Positions 44,966-56,342 of a stretch of 64,000 nt of DNA are shown in pieces. The DNA comes from Proteles cristata cristata (lineage: Eukaryota; Chordata; Mammalia; Carnivora; Hyaenidae): contig JAESUZ010002594.1 of NCBI GenBank assembly GCA_017311185.1, forward strand, positions 1,394,472-1,458,471, in the 5' to 3' direction. Under the pieces are notes generated by a model, which was not told the DNA's origin, ran no database searches, and was given only the letters and a program-made list of their open reading frames with translations. Positions within the stretch are counted from its first letter, which is position 1. Each line of letters starts with the position of its first letter. Position numbers and translations under genes: made by a program.

Positions 44966-45551
44966 AATAAATAAAAATGTCCATTTATGGTTGGTTTGTT
45001 TGAATTGGGATCCAAAGAAGGTCAACACATTGCATTTGCTTATGTCTCTTAAATCTCTTTTAATCTAGAGCAATTAGATTACATCGTTCTCAGTATTATT
45101 CCGATGCCATTCAGTGATGCTGTGGTCCAGGGGTCAGCTGTGCAGAACATTCCACACTCTGGCTTTATTTATTTGCTTCTCTTGTTGTCATGTAACTTGT
45201 CCCACTAATGCCTGAATTTCTTCTAGATGAAAATTATTTGCATGATATACATGCTTAAATCTGGGGGAGTGAATACTTAACTAATGACACTACATACTCT
45301 ATACTGCATCCTATCAGGACATACACAGGTCTGGATATTCCACCTTTAATAACACTAAGACTGACCAAGAGAATGAGGTAATATTTTCTCTTGTGAACTG
45401 TGTCTATCTGGTCACTAGCATTTTAGTTTTTATCTAAGGATTAAATAAGTCTTATATATAAAATATTAATTATTTTGCCAACATTACAAATAATTTTCCC
45501 CATTTTGCACTTTAATTTTTAAGTTACATTTTAAAACAATTTTCTAGTATT

Positions 45552-45955
45552 TTTTTATGTTTATTTTGAGGTGGGGAGGGACAGAGAGACAGAAAAACTC
45601 AAACAGGGCAGAGTCTGATGCAGGGCTCGAACCCACAAACTGCAAGATCATGATCTGAGCTAAACTTAAGGGTAGGATGCTTGGGGTGTCTGGGTGGTTC
45701 AGTTGAGCGGCCTCTGACTTCATTCAGCTCAGGTCACGATCTCATGGTTGGTAAGTTTGAGCCCCGTGACAGGCTCTGTGCTGACAGCTCAGAGTCTAGA
45801 GCTTGCTTTAGATTCTGTGTCTCCTCTCTCTTCTCACTGCCCCTCCCCAACCGGCCTCTGTGTATGTATCTCTCTCTCTCTCAAAAATAAACATTAAAAA
45901 GATTTATAAGAAAAAAAAAGTAGAATGCTCAACCAACTGAGCCACCCAGGTACTC
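45552..45955 (-). mobile_element. CAN SINE interrupted by an opposite-strand SINE
   Basis: The minus-strand host occupies 45552-45681 and about 45918-45955 (ends CCACCCAGGTACTC). A plus-strand SINE (45682-45917) splits it, with GTAGGATGCT / GTAGAATGCT at the edges. Confidence 0.9.
45682..45917 (+). mobile_element. CAN SINE nested, opposite strand to host
   Basis: GGGGTGTCTGGGTGGTTCAG...AAAATAAACATTAAAAAG. Confidence 0.91.
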
Positions 45956-45980
45956 TGTAAAACATCTAATTTTATGTTTT

Positions 45981-46196
45981 TATTAAAATATTTTTCATGT
46001 TTGTTTATTTTTGAGAGAGAGAAAGATACAGAGTGCGAGTGGGGGAGAGGCAGACATAGAATCCAAAGCAGGTTCCAGGCTCTGAGCTGTTAGCATAGAG
46101 CCCGATTCAGGGTTCAAACTCACAAACCCACAAACCACAAGATTATGACCTGAGCCAAACTCAGACGCTTAACCAACTGAGCCACCCAGGCACCCC
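45981..46196 (-). mobile_element. CAN SINE
   Basis: TTTCATGTTTGTTTATTTTTG...GCCACCCAGGCACCCC. Confidence 0.91.
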
Positions 46197-46219
46197 ACAA
46201 TACATAATTTTATTTTATT

Positions 46220-46400
46220 TATTTTATTTTAATGTTTATTTTTGAGAGAGACAGAACACAAGTGGGGAAGGGGCAGAGAGAGACACGCACACATACACAA
46301 TCCGAACCAAGCTCTTGGCTCTGAGCTGTGAGCACAGAGCCTGACGTGGAGCTTGAACCCACGGACCGCGAGATCATGACCTGAGCCACCCAGGAGCCCC
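46220..46400 (-). mobile_element. CAN SINE with deletion in the head
   Basis: The usual stretch between ATGACCTGAG and CCACCCAGG is missing about 25 bases, removing part of the tRNA-like D arm. Confidence 0.88.
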
Positions 46401-46672
46401 TATTTATATAGTTCATTTAAAATCTACTAGGTATTAGAGTCACGCTCTAATCTAAACAGATCTCCCATTAATTGTTCCAATATCATAACTTCTCTTTTCC
46501 TTAGATTTACTGTGTTTCTCCTAGTATATATTCAATTATTAATCTTTTCATAGGATGCAAATTCTGTTCCGTTAATCCATTTTTACATTATACAGTTGAC
46601 CCTTGGACAAGTTGGGGAGATTAGGAGTGCCAACCTCAAATCCCTGCAGTTAAGAATCCACACGTAAGTTCT

Positions 46673-46896
46673 GGGGCGCCTGGGTGGCTTAATCGGTTAA
46701 GCGTCCGACTTTTGCTTAGGTCATGATCTCGTGGTTCGTGGGTTCGAGCCCCGCGTCGGGCTCTGTGCTGACTGCCAGCTCAGAGCCTGGAGCCTGTTTC
46801 TCCAGAGAGACTCCCTCTCTCTCTGACCCTCCCCTGTTCACACTGTCTTCCTCTCTCCTAGAAATAAATAAAAAAAAATATTAAAAAAAAAAAAAA
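46673..46896 (+). mobile_element. CAN SINE inside Tigger element, young
   Basis: Near-consensus copy; AAGAATCCACAC(G/A)TAAGTTC on both sides (46652 on and 46897 on). Confidence 0.95.
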
Positions 46897-47042
46897 AAGA
46901 ATCCACACATAAGTTCTGATTCCCCATAAACTTATTAACTAAAGCCTACTGTTGCCTTACCAATAACAAATACAGTTAATTAACACATATTTTGTATGTT
47001 CTATGTATTATATACTGTATTCTTATAATAAAGTAAGCTAGA

Positions 47043-47266
47043 GGGGCCCCTGGGTGGCTCAGTTGGTTAAGCATCTGACTTCAGCTCAGGTCATGATCTT
47101 GCAGTTAATGAGTTCAAACCCTGTGTCAGACTTTGTGTTGACAGCTCGGAGCCTGGAGCCTGCTTCAGAATCTGTGACTCCCTCTCTCTCTCTACCCCTC
47201 TCCTGCTCATGTTCATGCTCATACTCTGTCTCCCAAAAAATAAATAAATGTTTAAAAAATTTTTAA
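47043..47266 (+). mobile_element. CAN SINE inside Tigger element
   Basis: Head GGGGCCCCTGGGTGGCTCAG; ATAAAGTAAGCTAGA on both sides. Confidence 0.94.
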
Positions 47267-48154
47267 ATAATAAAGTAAGCTAGAAAGAATGTTATTATAA
47301 TCATAATGAAGAGAAAGACATTTATATACTTTACTGACTGAACACTATCCAGGTATAAGGGGGCCCAAGCAGGTCAAACCCATGTCATTCAAGGGTCAGC
47401 TGTACTGTATGATCTCCAAAACTGTAGCTTATCTTCCCTCATTATAGCTTCACAACATTTCTTATATTCTCGTTTGGGTGTAAATTTAGGGTAATGCTAA
47501 GTTCCAAAAGAGAGAAAGTGTTGGTATTTTTAATTTGAATTATATTATGCTGCTATATTAATTTGGAGAAAGTATTCTCCATTAACACTGAATATCAACA
47601 CATTATTCCTCACTGTAGCAAAGCATTAATATTTATGAATTTGTATTCAACATTCCCAAGTAGAATTTATTCATAAAGGTTTCAACATATCCTATTAAGG
47701 CTATTCCTAAATATTACATACATTTTATTGCTGGTAGGACTCACCATCCCTCCTGTGACTAACTTCTCAGACTAAAAGTGACTCAGAAGTTTGTCGATGG
47801 TAAATTATCTCGCTTTTGTTTCTCTGGGAGTATTTCTGTATGGTTTGAACAGTTCTTGGAAGTAGTTTTCCTTTGTATCTATAAATGCTATAAAATGCTT
47901 TTCATAACTGCCACCTGCATCCAAAGTTCCTATTGAGAAGTCTGTTGTCAATCTAATTGTAGGCTTTTATATGCGATGTCTTTCTGTCTTCTCTTTGGCA
48001 TTGTTTTTTATGTTTTATTGTGGTAAAATAAAACTTGCCATTTTAGCCATTTTTTAAATGTGTAACTCAGTGGCATTAATTATATTCACAATGTTGTACA
48101 ACCACCAGCATTATCTATTTCCAAAATTTTTCATCATCCTAAACAAAAACTCTA

Positions 48155-48285
48155 AGGGCACCTGGGTGGCTCAGTGGCTGAGTGTCCAACTTTTGATTTC
48201 GGCTCAGGTCATATCACGGTTTGTAAAATCAAGTCCCACCTCAGGTGCTGTGATGACAGCCTGATAGCACCAAGTCTGCCTGGGA

Positions 48286-48322
<37 letters not shown>

Positions 48323-48388
48323 TTTTTTCTCTCTGCCTCTCCCCTGCTCATGCTTTCTCTCTCTCTCTCAAAATAAACATTAAGGAAA
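48155..48388 (+). mobile_element. CAN SINE with expanded (TC)n
   Basis: GGGCACCTGGGTGGCTCAGTG; pure TC run at 48290-48320 within the body. Confidence 0.9.
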
Positions 48389-48513
48389 AAACAAAAAACA
48401 AAAAATCAGAAACTCTGTACCTATTAAACAATTAATTCCCCGTTACCCCTTCCCCCCAGCTCCTAACAACTTATCTTTATTGTCACCATGGATATGCTTA
48501 TTCTAGATATGTT

Positions 48514-48894
48514 TTTTTTTTTAATGTGTTTTTTTTTTTAATGTTTTATTTATTTCCAGGAGAGAGAGAGAGAGAGAGACAGAGTGAGCAGGGGAGGGTC
48601 AGAGAGAGAGGGAGTCACAGACTGAAACAGGCTCCAGGCTCTGAGCTGGCAGTCAGCACAGAGCCCGACACGGGGCTCAAACACGAACCACGAGATCATG
48701 ACCTAAGCGAAAGTCGGATGCTTAACCGACTAAGCCACCCAGGTGCCCCTTTAATGTGTATTTCTAAGAGAGAGAGCACACACATGCACACAAGTTGAGG
48801 AGGGGCAAAGAGGGGGTGGGGACAACGGATCAAAGTCAGATACTTAACCTGAGCTGAAGTCGAACGCTTAACCAACTGAGCCACCCAGGTGCCC
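48514..48894 (-). mobile_element. Older CAN SINE split by a younger copy
   Basis: The younger, same-strand SINE (about 48529-48749) sits in the tail of a host whose remainder is 48750-48894 (ends GCCACCCAGGTGCCC). TTTAATGTGT flanks the insert. A 34-base SINE head remnant also lies at 48967-49000. Confidence 0.9.
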
Positions 48895-49139
48895 TTCATC
48901 TTAACCATTTTAAGTGTGCAGTTCAGTAGTGTCAAGGACATTCACACTGTTGTACAATTGTCCACAACTCTCTTAACTGACTAAGCCATCCAGGTGCCCT
49001 TAGATATGTTATAATAAGTGCAATTATACATCTGTCCTTTTGTGTCTGGCTTATTTCAGTATGTTTTCAAAGTTCATCCACATTGTAGCACATATTAGAA
49101 CTCCATCCTATTTCAAATTTTAATTTTTTATAATTTACA

Positions 49140-49310
49140 ATTTATATCCTAGCCAGCATATGATGCAACAATGATTTCAGGAATAGATTACTTAAGCTCC
49201 TCACCCATTTAGCCCATCTCCCCTCCCATAAACCCTCCAGCAACCCTCTGTTTGTTCTCCATATATTCTCTTATGTTTCATCTCCCTCTCTGTTGTTTTT
49301 TTTTTAAATC
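49140..49310 (-). mobile_element. L1 3' UTR remnant
   Basis: The plus-strand text CAACAATGATTTCAGGAATAG...CTCTGTTTGTTCTCCATAT repeats the 3' end found again at 49395-49560. It is a short, diverged L1 tail just beyond a longer L1. Confidence 0.75.
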
Positions 49311-49394
49311 ATGCTTTATTTTGATTTCTAGCACATATCTTTATTTCCTAGAAGTCATTTTTTAGAATTTTACTTAGTTTTTAAAAATTTTCAT

Positions 49395-50710
49395 CCAAGT
49401 TAGTTAGCATATAGCACAACAATGATTTCAGTAGATTCCTTAATGCCCCTCACTCATTTAGCCCATCCTCCCCACAAATCCACCAATGACCCTCTGTTTG
49501 TTCTCCATACTTAAGAGTCTCTTATGTTTTGTCCCCCTCCCTGTTTTTATATTATTTTTGCTTTCCTTCCCTTATGTTCATCTGTTTTGCATCTTAAAGT
49601 TCTCATATGAGTGAAGTCACATGATATTCGTCTTTCTCTGATTAATTTCATTTAGCATAATACCCTGTAGTTCCATCCACGTAGTTGCAAATGGCAAGAT
49701 TTCATTCTTTATGATTGCCGAGTAACACTCCATTGTATATACATACGACAGCTTCTTCATCCATTCCTCCACTGATGGACATCTGGGCTCTTTCCATACT
49801 TGGGTTACTGTCGATAGTGCTGCTATAAACATTGGGGTGCGTGTGCCCCTTCGAAACAGCACACCTGTATCCCTTGAACAAATACCTAGTAGTGCCATTG
49901 CTGGGCTGTAGGGTAGTTCTATTTTTAGTTTTTTGAGGAACCTCCATACTGTTTTCCAGAGTGGCTGCATCAGTTTGCATTTCCTCCAGCAGCGCAAAAG
50001 AGATCCTCTTTCTCTGTGTCATCGCCAACCTCTGTTGTGGCCTGAGTTTTTAATTAGACATTCTGACAGGTGTGAGGTAGTATCTCAGTGTGGTTGTGAT
50101 TTGTATTTCCCTGATGATGAGTGATGTTAAGGATTTTTTCATGTGTCTGTTGACCATCTGGATGTCTTCTTTGGAGAAGTGTCTACTCATGTCTTCCATT
50201 TCTTCACTGGATTATTTATTTTTTAGGTGCTGAGTTTGATAAGTTCTTTATAGATTTTGGATATAACCCTTCATCTGATATGTTGTTTGCAAATATCTTC
50301 TCCCATTCCGTCAGCTGCCTTTTGCTGCTTACCGTTTCCTTCACTGTGCAGAAGCTTTTTATTTTGATGAGGCCCCAATAGTTCATTTTTGTTTTGGTTT
50401 CTCTTGCCTACAGAGATGTGCTGAGTAAGAAGTTGCTGTGGCCAAAGTCAAGTTTTTGCCTCTTTTCTCCTTGAGGATTTTGGTGGTTTCCTGTCTTACA
50501 TTTAGGTCTTTCATCCATTTTGAGTTTATCTTTGTGTATGGTATAAGAAAGTGGTCCAGTTTTCCCAGCACCACTTGCTTAAGAGATTCTCTATCTCCCA
50601 CTGAATATTCTTTCCTGCTTTGTCAAAGATGAGTTGGCCAGACGTTTATGGGTCCAGTTCTGGGTTCTCTATTCTGTCCCACTGATCTGAGTGTTTTTGT
50701 GCCATATTTT
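49395..50710 (-). mobile_element. L1 3' part (ORF2 end and 3' UTR), antisense
   Basis: The minus strand encodes ORF2 C-terminal text such as [29 protein letters not shown] and MECYSAIIKNEILPFATTW. 5'-truncated at about 50710. Two long open stretches overlap in different frames, so frameshifts are present; the element is dead. Confidence 0.92.
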
Positions 50711-51368
50711 AGACAATTTCTTAACTACTTTGGGCTTCAGTTTTCTCATTTTGTAAAAAGAAATAATAAAATTCAATCTGCTTCCCTGCAAAGTTGGTTA
50801 CCGTGACTTTTAAATAACATTTGTATAACAATTTTGAATTTATAACCTGTTTTCACGCAAACTATGGGAGACCAAGAATCACATGCTATACTGAGACAAC
50901 CACGCACCCTATTTTATGTACGGTGACATGTGTATAAATTATATGGATTGTTCCATATAATTATTTACCTTCCAATTAGGCATGTGTGTCTCTTAAACCA
51001 AATAAACTACTTGCAAATACGGGTGAAACACAGGAAAACACTATTAATACAGAGTAAAAGTAAGATTAAATGTTAAAGTATTCAAGCACTTTGGGAAACA
51101 CTGCATACAATTTCCCTAAGGATAGAATAAATCAATATGAGGTTGGGAATAAATATTTCCTTATCTCTTTAATTCCACAGATGTCACAGAGGGGGCAAGA
51201 TTTCAGGAAGACTCTGAAAGAGAAAGGAAATGTATAAAAAGAATACGAAAACCAAAGAAACAGTTGCAAAGTACTACCAACCAGAGTATGACCATGCGAT
51301 ATATATGGTCAAGGTAGGAGAGAAGAGAGAGTAAATAACAAAGCAGCTTTCAAAAAGCGAAGAAAGAA

Positions 51369-51572
51369 GGGCACCTGGTGGCTCAGTTGGTTAAGTGTCC
51401 AACTTTGGCTCAAGTCATGATCTCAGGGTTTGTGAGTTTGAGTGCCGCTTCAGGCTCTCAGCTGTCAGCAGAGAGCCTACTTCAGATCCTCTGTCTCCCT
51501 CTCTCTCTCTGCCCCTCCTCAATTGTTCTCTCTCTCTTTCTCAAAAATAAATAAAAACATTAAAAAAAAGAG
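51369..51572 (+). mobile_element. CAN SINE, diverged
   Basis: GGGCACCTGGTGGCTCAGTTGG...TCAAAAATAAATAAAAAC. Confidence 0.9.
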
Positions 51573-51687
51573 AGAGACAATAAAGAATGTTTAAAAGAAA
51601 AATGTGTGTATTAGTGGGAAAGTTATGTGAACCATTTGAGCCAAATATCCTTGGAGCTTCAAGCATGTAGAACTATTAACAATTCTT

Positions 51688-51903
51688 TTTTTTTTTTTTA
51701 ATGTTTTATTCATTTCTAGGAGAGAGAGAGACAGCGTGAGCAGGGGAGGGTCAGAGAGAGAGGGAGTCACAGACTGAAACTGGCTCCAGGCTCTGAGCTG
51801 GCAGTCAGCACAGAGCCCAACGCGGGGCTCGAACCCACAAACCGCGAGATCATGACCTAAGCAAAAGTCGGACGCTTAACCGACTAAGCCACCCAGGCGC
51901 CCC
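51688..51903 (-). mobile_element. CAN SINE, young, close to a splice donor
   Basis: Near-consensus copy with an exact 19-bp duplication AGAACTATTAACAATTCTT (51669-51687 and 51904-51922). It starts 96 bases downstream, in the gene's direction, of the CID exon donor at 51999. Confidence 0.97.
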
Positions 51904-51998
51904 AGAACTATTAACAATTCTTACTAACAGGTAAAAAGGGGAACTAAAATCCCAAATTTTCTAAGCTTAGATCTCAAAATTCAGTAACAATTTACTTA

Positions 51999-52172
<174 letters not shown>

Positions 52173-52489
52173 TTATCAACTTATTCCAAATAGTGTTCTC
52201 AAACTGTGTAAACTATTATATGGGTGTCTAACAGATAAACAGGAAAATGAATTAATGGGTCAATTTATTGAAATTGGTGCCTAACACCCTTGACTACTTC
52301 AGGTCAATTTTCTGTTCAAGGTGCTCCTTGGGTAGGTTTCCATTTCACTTTGTAGATGTTTGGCACTAAAAAATTCATTATCTATGGAGAAGCCAACATG
52401 ATATTGTTCTCCCAAACATTTCGAAAGATAAACTCTGTTTAAGTTCAACCTACAGCAAATACGCCAGGCTTAATGGAAAGAGTATGGGC

Positions 52490-52556
52490 TTTAGAACCAT
52501 CCAGATGGTGACCATAGGCAAACCGCTTAACCTTCTCTACGTTATTACTGTAGATA
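52490..52556 (+). mobile_element. MIR SINE fragment
   Basis: GAGTATGGGCTTTAGAACC and ATAGGCAAACCGCTTAACC follow the MIR order before a SINE cuts in. Confidence 0.6.
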
Positions 52557-52561
52557 GACTC

Positions 52562-52592
52562 TTTTTTTTTTTTTAATGTTTTATTTATTTCT

Positions 52593-52625
<33 letters not shown>

Positions 52626-52820
52626 CGTGAACAGGGGAGGGTCAGAGCGAGAGGGAGACACAGAATCTGAAGTAGGCTCCAGGCTCTGAGCTGTCAGCAC
52701 AGAGCCCAATGCAGGGCTCGAACTCATGGAAGGCAAGATCATGACCCAAGATCATGACCCGAGATCATGACCCGAGCCGAAGTTGGACACTCAACCCTGA
52801 CTGAGCCACCTAGGCGCCCC
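52562..52820 (-). mobile_element. CAN SINE with internal tandem repeats
   Basis: It has a (GACA)n run at about 52604-52623 and three copies of ATCATGACCC(A/G)AG at about 52735-52777, making it longer than its relatives. Ends GAGCCACCTAGGCGCCCC. Confidence 0.92.
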
Positions 52821-52916
52821 TCAGGCTCCCCTTCTATCTGTTCATCAATTTCATCAAGATCTAAGTTCTTTCTGTATTTTCTCTAACTTTACACTTTTTT
52901 TTTTTTTGCCCATTAA

Positions 52917-53165
52917 TAATTGTGATTTTATTTTATTTTATTTTATTTTATTACAAATAGTTTATTGTCAAATTAGTTTCCACATAACACCCAGTGCTCA
53001 TTCCCACAAGTGCCCTCCTCCATGCCCACCCCTCCTCCCCCCCACATCCACCAGTCCTCAGTTTTTGTCAGCATTCAAGAGTCTCTCATGGTTTGCCTCT
53101 CCCCCTTTCCCCCACTATTTCCGCCCTTCTTCTCCCCCTTGGTCCTCTGTTAAGCTCCTCCTAAT
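52917..53165 (-). mobile_element. L1 3' UTR fragment, antisense
   Basis: TTTATTGTCAAATTAGTTTCC, CACCCAGTGCTCATTCCCAC and CAGCATTCAAGAGTCTCTCATG are the carnivore L1 3' UTR in reverse. A (TTTTA)n run at 52927-52951 marks the tail. Confidence 0.88.
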
Positions 53166-53939
53166 CTACAGTCACTTTTTTAACTCAATTTTTTTCTCTA
53201 TCAATTCCACAGTCTTTGATTATTTAAACCATTCTTTTATCAAAACCGTCATTTTCTTTTCCTCCTCTCCCCTAATTTAGCCTTTCTAGTATATGCATTC
53301 AACAAAATCCTAAATCTGGATCAACCTAACTAAATACTTTTACTACACCTTTATTTCTGCTCCTGTTGTGCTCAAGAAAAATCATACCCCTAGGAGGACT
53401 GAAACGATATAAATCTAGTCTCCTTCAACTGGTCCTTGACACGACGCTACAGTTCTTCCACATGCTCTTAATCAGCATCCTCTCTCATCCGCTGTAGGAG
53501 TGATTTCAAATTTTTACCACTCTTGTCAAGCCCCCTGTCTCATCACATTCCTTCTCACAGAGAAAGCAGAAGTCATTAGATGGAAATTTATATAAAGTAT
53601 GCTCTCATTTATGCTGCCACCACTCTACTCAAACAGCAATTCCCAAGGTTACCAGTAAATTCCAAATTATTAAGCCCAAAAATTTTAAATGTCACTTCTT
53701 TGTGGCTTCTGGCACACAGAATAGTCCCTTAATGTAATTCCTCCTTCGGTTTCTGTCGCAGACACTTTCCTGGTATCCCTACCTCTCTGGTTCCTTCTCC
53801 GTATACACACACATCTACATACATGCGTAGACCGGCTGCTCCGCCTGTGACCATCCTCCTTTAAATGCTGAAGCTTCCCAGGGTCCTCTCCTGAGCACTC
53901 CATTCACCCATGGTGTAATGTTTTAAGATTTCAAGTTTC

Positions 53940-54162
53940 GGGGCGCCTGGGTGGCTTAATCGGTTAAGCGTCCGACTTTCGCTCGGGTCATGATCTCGCG
54001 GTTCGTGGGTTCGAGCCCCGCATCGGGCTCTGTGCTGACTGCCAGCTCAGAGCCTGGAGCCTGTTTCTGAGTCTGTATCTCTCTCTCTGACCTCCCCTGC
54101 TCACGCTGTCTCTCTCTCTCCTAGAAATAAATAAAAAAAAAACATTAAAAAAAAAAAAAAAA
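53940..54162 (+). mobile_element. CAN SINE, young
   Basis: Near-consensus; AAGATTTCAAGTTTC on both sides (53925-53939 and 54163-54177). Confidence 0.96.
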
Positions 54163-54204
54163 AAGATTTCAAGTTTCAAGTCCGATAGTTTGTTCCATTC
54201 CTGA

Positions 54205-54610
54205 TCTGTCACTTATTAGCTTTGGGGTTTCTTACACTATTTAACTCTCCTATATTATACTTTCTTTTTCTTTGTAAAATGACAGCTTCATAGAGTTGTA
54301 AGAATTAAATGAAGGCACCTGGGTGGCTCAGTTGGTTGATCAACCAACTTCAGCTAAGGTCATGATGTCACAGTTTGTGAGTTTGAACCCTGTGTCAGGC
54401 TCTGTGCTGACGGCTCAGAGCCTGGAGTCTGCTTCAGATCCTGTGTCTCTGTCTCTCTCAGCCCCTTCCCCACTCATGCTCTGTCTCTCTCTGTCAAAAA
54501 TAAACAAACATTAAAAAAATTTTTTTAAAGAATTAAATGAAACAATGTATGTAAAGCATTCAGGATGGTGCTTAGCACCCAGAAAACAGCTGCTATCTGC
54601 ATAATCATCC
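54205..54610 (+). mobile_element. MIR SINE split by a CAN SINE
   Basis: The MIR parts 54205-54313 (GTCACTTATTAGCTTTGGGG...TTGTAAAATGACAGC) and 54542-54610 (CAATGTATGTAAAGCATTCAG, GGTGCTTAGCACCCAG) flank the SINE at 54314-54527. Confidence 0.75.
54314..54527 (+). mobile_element. CAN SINE inside MIR
   Basis: GGCACCTGGGTGGCTCAGTTGG; exact AAGAATTAAATGAA on both sides. Confidence 0.95.
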
Positions 54611-54614
54611 ACTT

Positions 54615-55930
54615 CTACCGCTTTAGCCCCCACCACCTGTGTGTCAATGACTCCATGTCCACAGACACCACACCTGGATTTCCCTTGATCAATGTACACA
54701 TCCATGGCCAAGTCTCAGAGGCACCTTGAACTTGATTTTTCAACATTTTATTACTAATCTTCCTCCTCTCCTGTTACTGCTCCTGTATCTAGCCAGAATT
54801 CTGGTAATCTTTTTGGACTCTTCGTACTTCCTGTGAGACCCTCACCACATTTGATAAATCTCCAAGTCCAGCCAATTTTGACTCCAATAATATTTGTCAA
54901 GTTTATCCCCTCTTTTCCTTCTCTTCTTGCTATTGCTCTTTGCTAGGTTTGTCACCTTTTACCTGGAATACTACTGCAGCTCCTAACTGGTTAGCTTGCC
55001 TCTAAACTTGGTCCCCTCAAGTTTACTCTTTCAATTGCTAAATTCGCTTCTAACATGCAAACGTTATCCAATTCCTTCTCATATGGAATCCATCAAGGAC
55101 TTCCAACTGCTTACTGAAAAAGGTCTAAACACCTTAGTCTCCATTTTATGATCTGGAGCTTACCTTCTCTTTCAGTTTCGTCGCTTTCCCTTCAAAGTTT
55201 TATCTTTAATAGATCTCCCAGTTTCCAGAAACTTGCATGTGCGCTTACTCTCTCTCTGAAGTTTCCTTTTCTAAGAGAACCCATCCTAAATATCTTGTGT
55301 TTTCTACTCATCCATAGGAAAAAGTCCAAAATTTTAAACCTAATTCATGTCAGACTTTGGTCCCCACCCCCCATCTCTACTTCTTCCCCAAACAAACTTA
55401 ATGCAATTTCTTCTCAATGCAAAACCTACACTCTATAGTCAAGTCACTACAGAAAGCCTGAAGAATGAGAACAAGTGCCTGAGGCAGTCTGTGAAGATGC
55501 TGAAAGGCAGTAGGACTTGAGAAGACTCATCCTGAGTGCCTTCCAAACCGCACACAGTTCTTGCTTTCCTGTTCAGTCTCAGCTTGAGCCACTCTCTTAC
55601 AGCTGCAGTTTAGTGCTCATCATCGAGCCGCACTTTCTACCCTTGTCTTACCACCCATTTCAACAGGCAAATTCCTTTTCCTCCTTCAAATCTCAGCTTA
55701 CATGTGACATCTTCCTTGCAGCTTCTCGACTCTGTAAGATAAGGCCTTTAGTGCATCCTGAACTCACACCTGTCATACATTTATCACACTGCAGTGTACG
55801 TCTCTGCATTTTCCACTAGAGCATAAGCTCCCTGAAGGCTGCAATTCTGTCCTGTTTACTGCTAAGTCCTCAATGACTACTTGAGAGTCTGGCAGGTGCT
55901 TAAATGATATATGTTAAATGTCTGATGAAG
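54615..55930 (+). mobile_element. LINE2 (L2) long fragment
   Basis: L2 text in order: CTTGAACTTGATTTTTCAAC, GCAGCTCCTAACTGGTTAGC, AACTGCTTACTGAAAAAGG, TTCAAATCTCAGCTTACATGTG, ACTAGAGCATAAGCTCCCTG and TACTGCTAAGTCCTCAATGAC. Well over 1 kb; old and full of stops. Confidence 0.75.
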
Positions 55931-55992
55931 AGATTAAATTTTTGTAGGCAGTAAGAGTTTTCTATGTGCTAAACATTTCTAAAGATGATACA

Positions 55993-56198
55993 TATTTTTA
56001 CTTAATTTATTTTGAGAGAGAGAGAGAGAGAGAGAGCGAGTGAGCAGGGGACAGGCACAGAGGGAAAGAAAGAATCTTACGTAGGCTCCACACTCAGCAC
56101 AGAACCCGATGCAGGGCTCAATGCCTCGACTCTGGGATCATGACCTGAGCTGAAATCAAGAGTCAGACACTCAACAGACTAAGCCACACAGGTGCCCT
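55993..56198 (-). mobile_element. Older CAN SINE
   Basis: TTTACTTAATTTATTTTGAG...AGCCACACAGGTGCCC. Confidence 0.87.
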
Positions 56199-56214
56199 AA
56201 GATAATATAAATAC

Positions 56215-56342
56215 TAACTGATACCCTTACAACAACCCTATGAGGTTGGTATTGTTATCTCCACTAACAGATGAAGTGACGTGAATTGTCCATAGTCACA
56301 GTTAGTAAGTAGTGAAGCTGGAATTTAAATTCAAACTATCTG
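56215..56342 (-). mobile_element. MIR SINE fragment, antisense
   Basis: ACAACCCTATGAGGTTGGTA, CAGATGAAGTGACGTGAATTG and TAAGTAGTGAAGCTGGAATT are the reverse of the MIR core. Confidence 0.72.

Larger units (their letters stand above)
46593..47402. mobile_element. Tigger-type (Tc1/mariner) DNA transposon, non-autonomous
   Basis: The left end CAGTTGACCCTTG (46593-46605) and the right end CAAGGGTCAGCTG (47390-47402) are inverted repeats matching at 12 of 13 positions, with TA on each side (46591-46592, 47403-47404). The inside has Tigger-like phrases (AACTAAAGCCTACTGTTG, TAATTAACACATATTTTGTATG, ATAATAAAGTAAGCTAGA). Two SINEs interrupt it. No transposase frame remains. Confidence 0.85.
48005..49135 (-). 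mobile_element. Old L1M-type 3' end, antisense, interrupted by SINEs
   Basis: Plus-strand phrases TTTATTGTGGTAAAATAAAAC, ATTCACAATGTTGTACAACC, ACTCTGTACCTATTAAACAA and TGTCCTTTTGTGTCTGGC are the antisense of an old L1M 3' region. SINEs sit at 48155-48385 and 48514-48894, and a repeat of the CAGTTCAGTAGTGTCAAGG part occurs at 48905-48965. Confidence 0.65.

Noticed and set aside
49617..50028. Two 108-126 codon frames on the minus strand as host genes
   Set aside because: They are L1 ORF2 C-terminal fragments in two frames of a truncated element.
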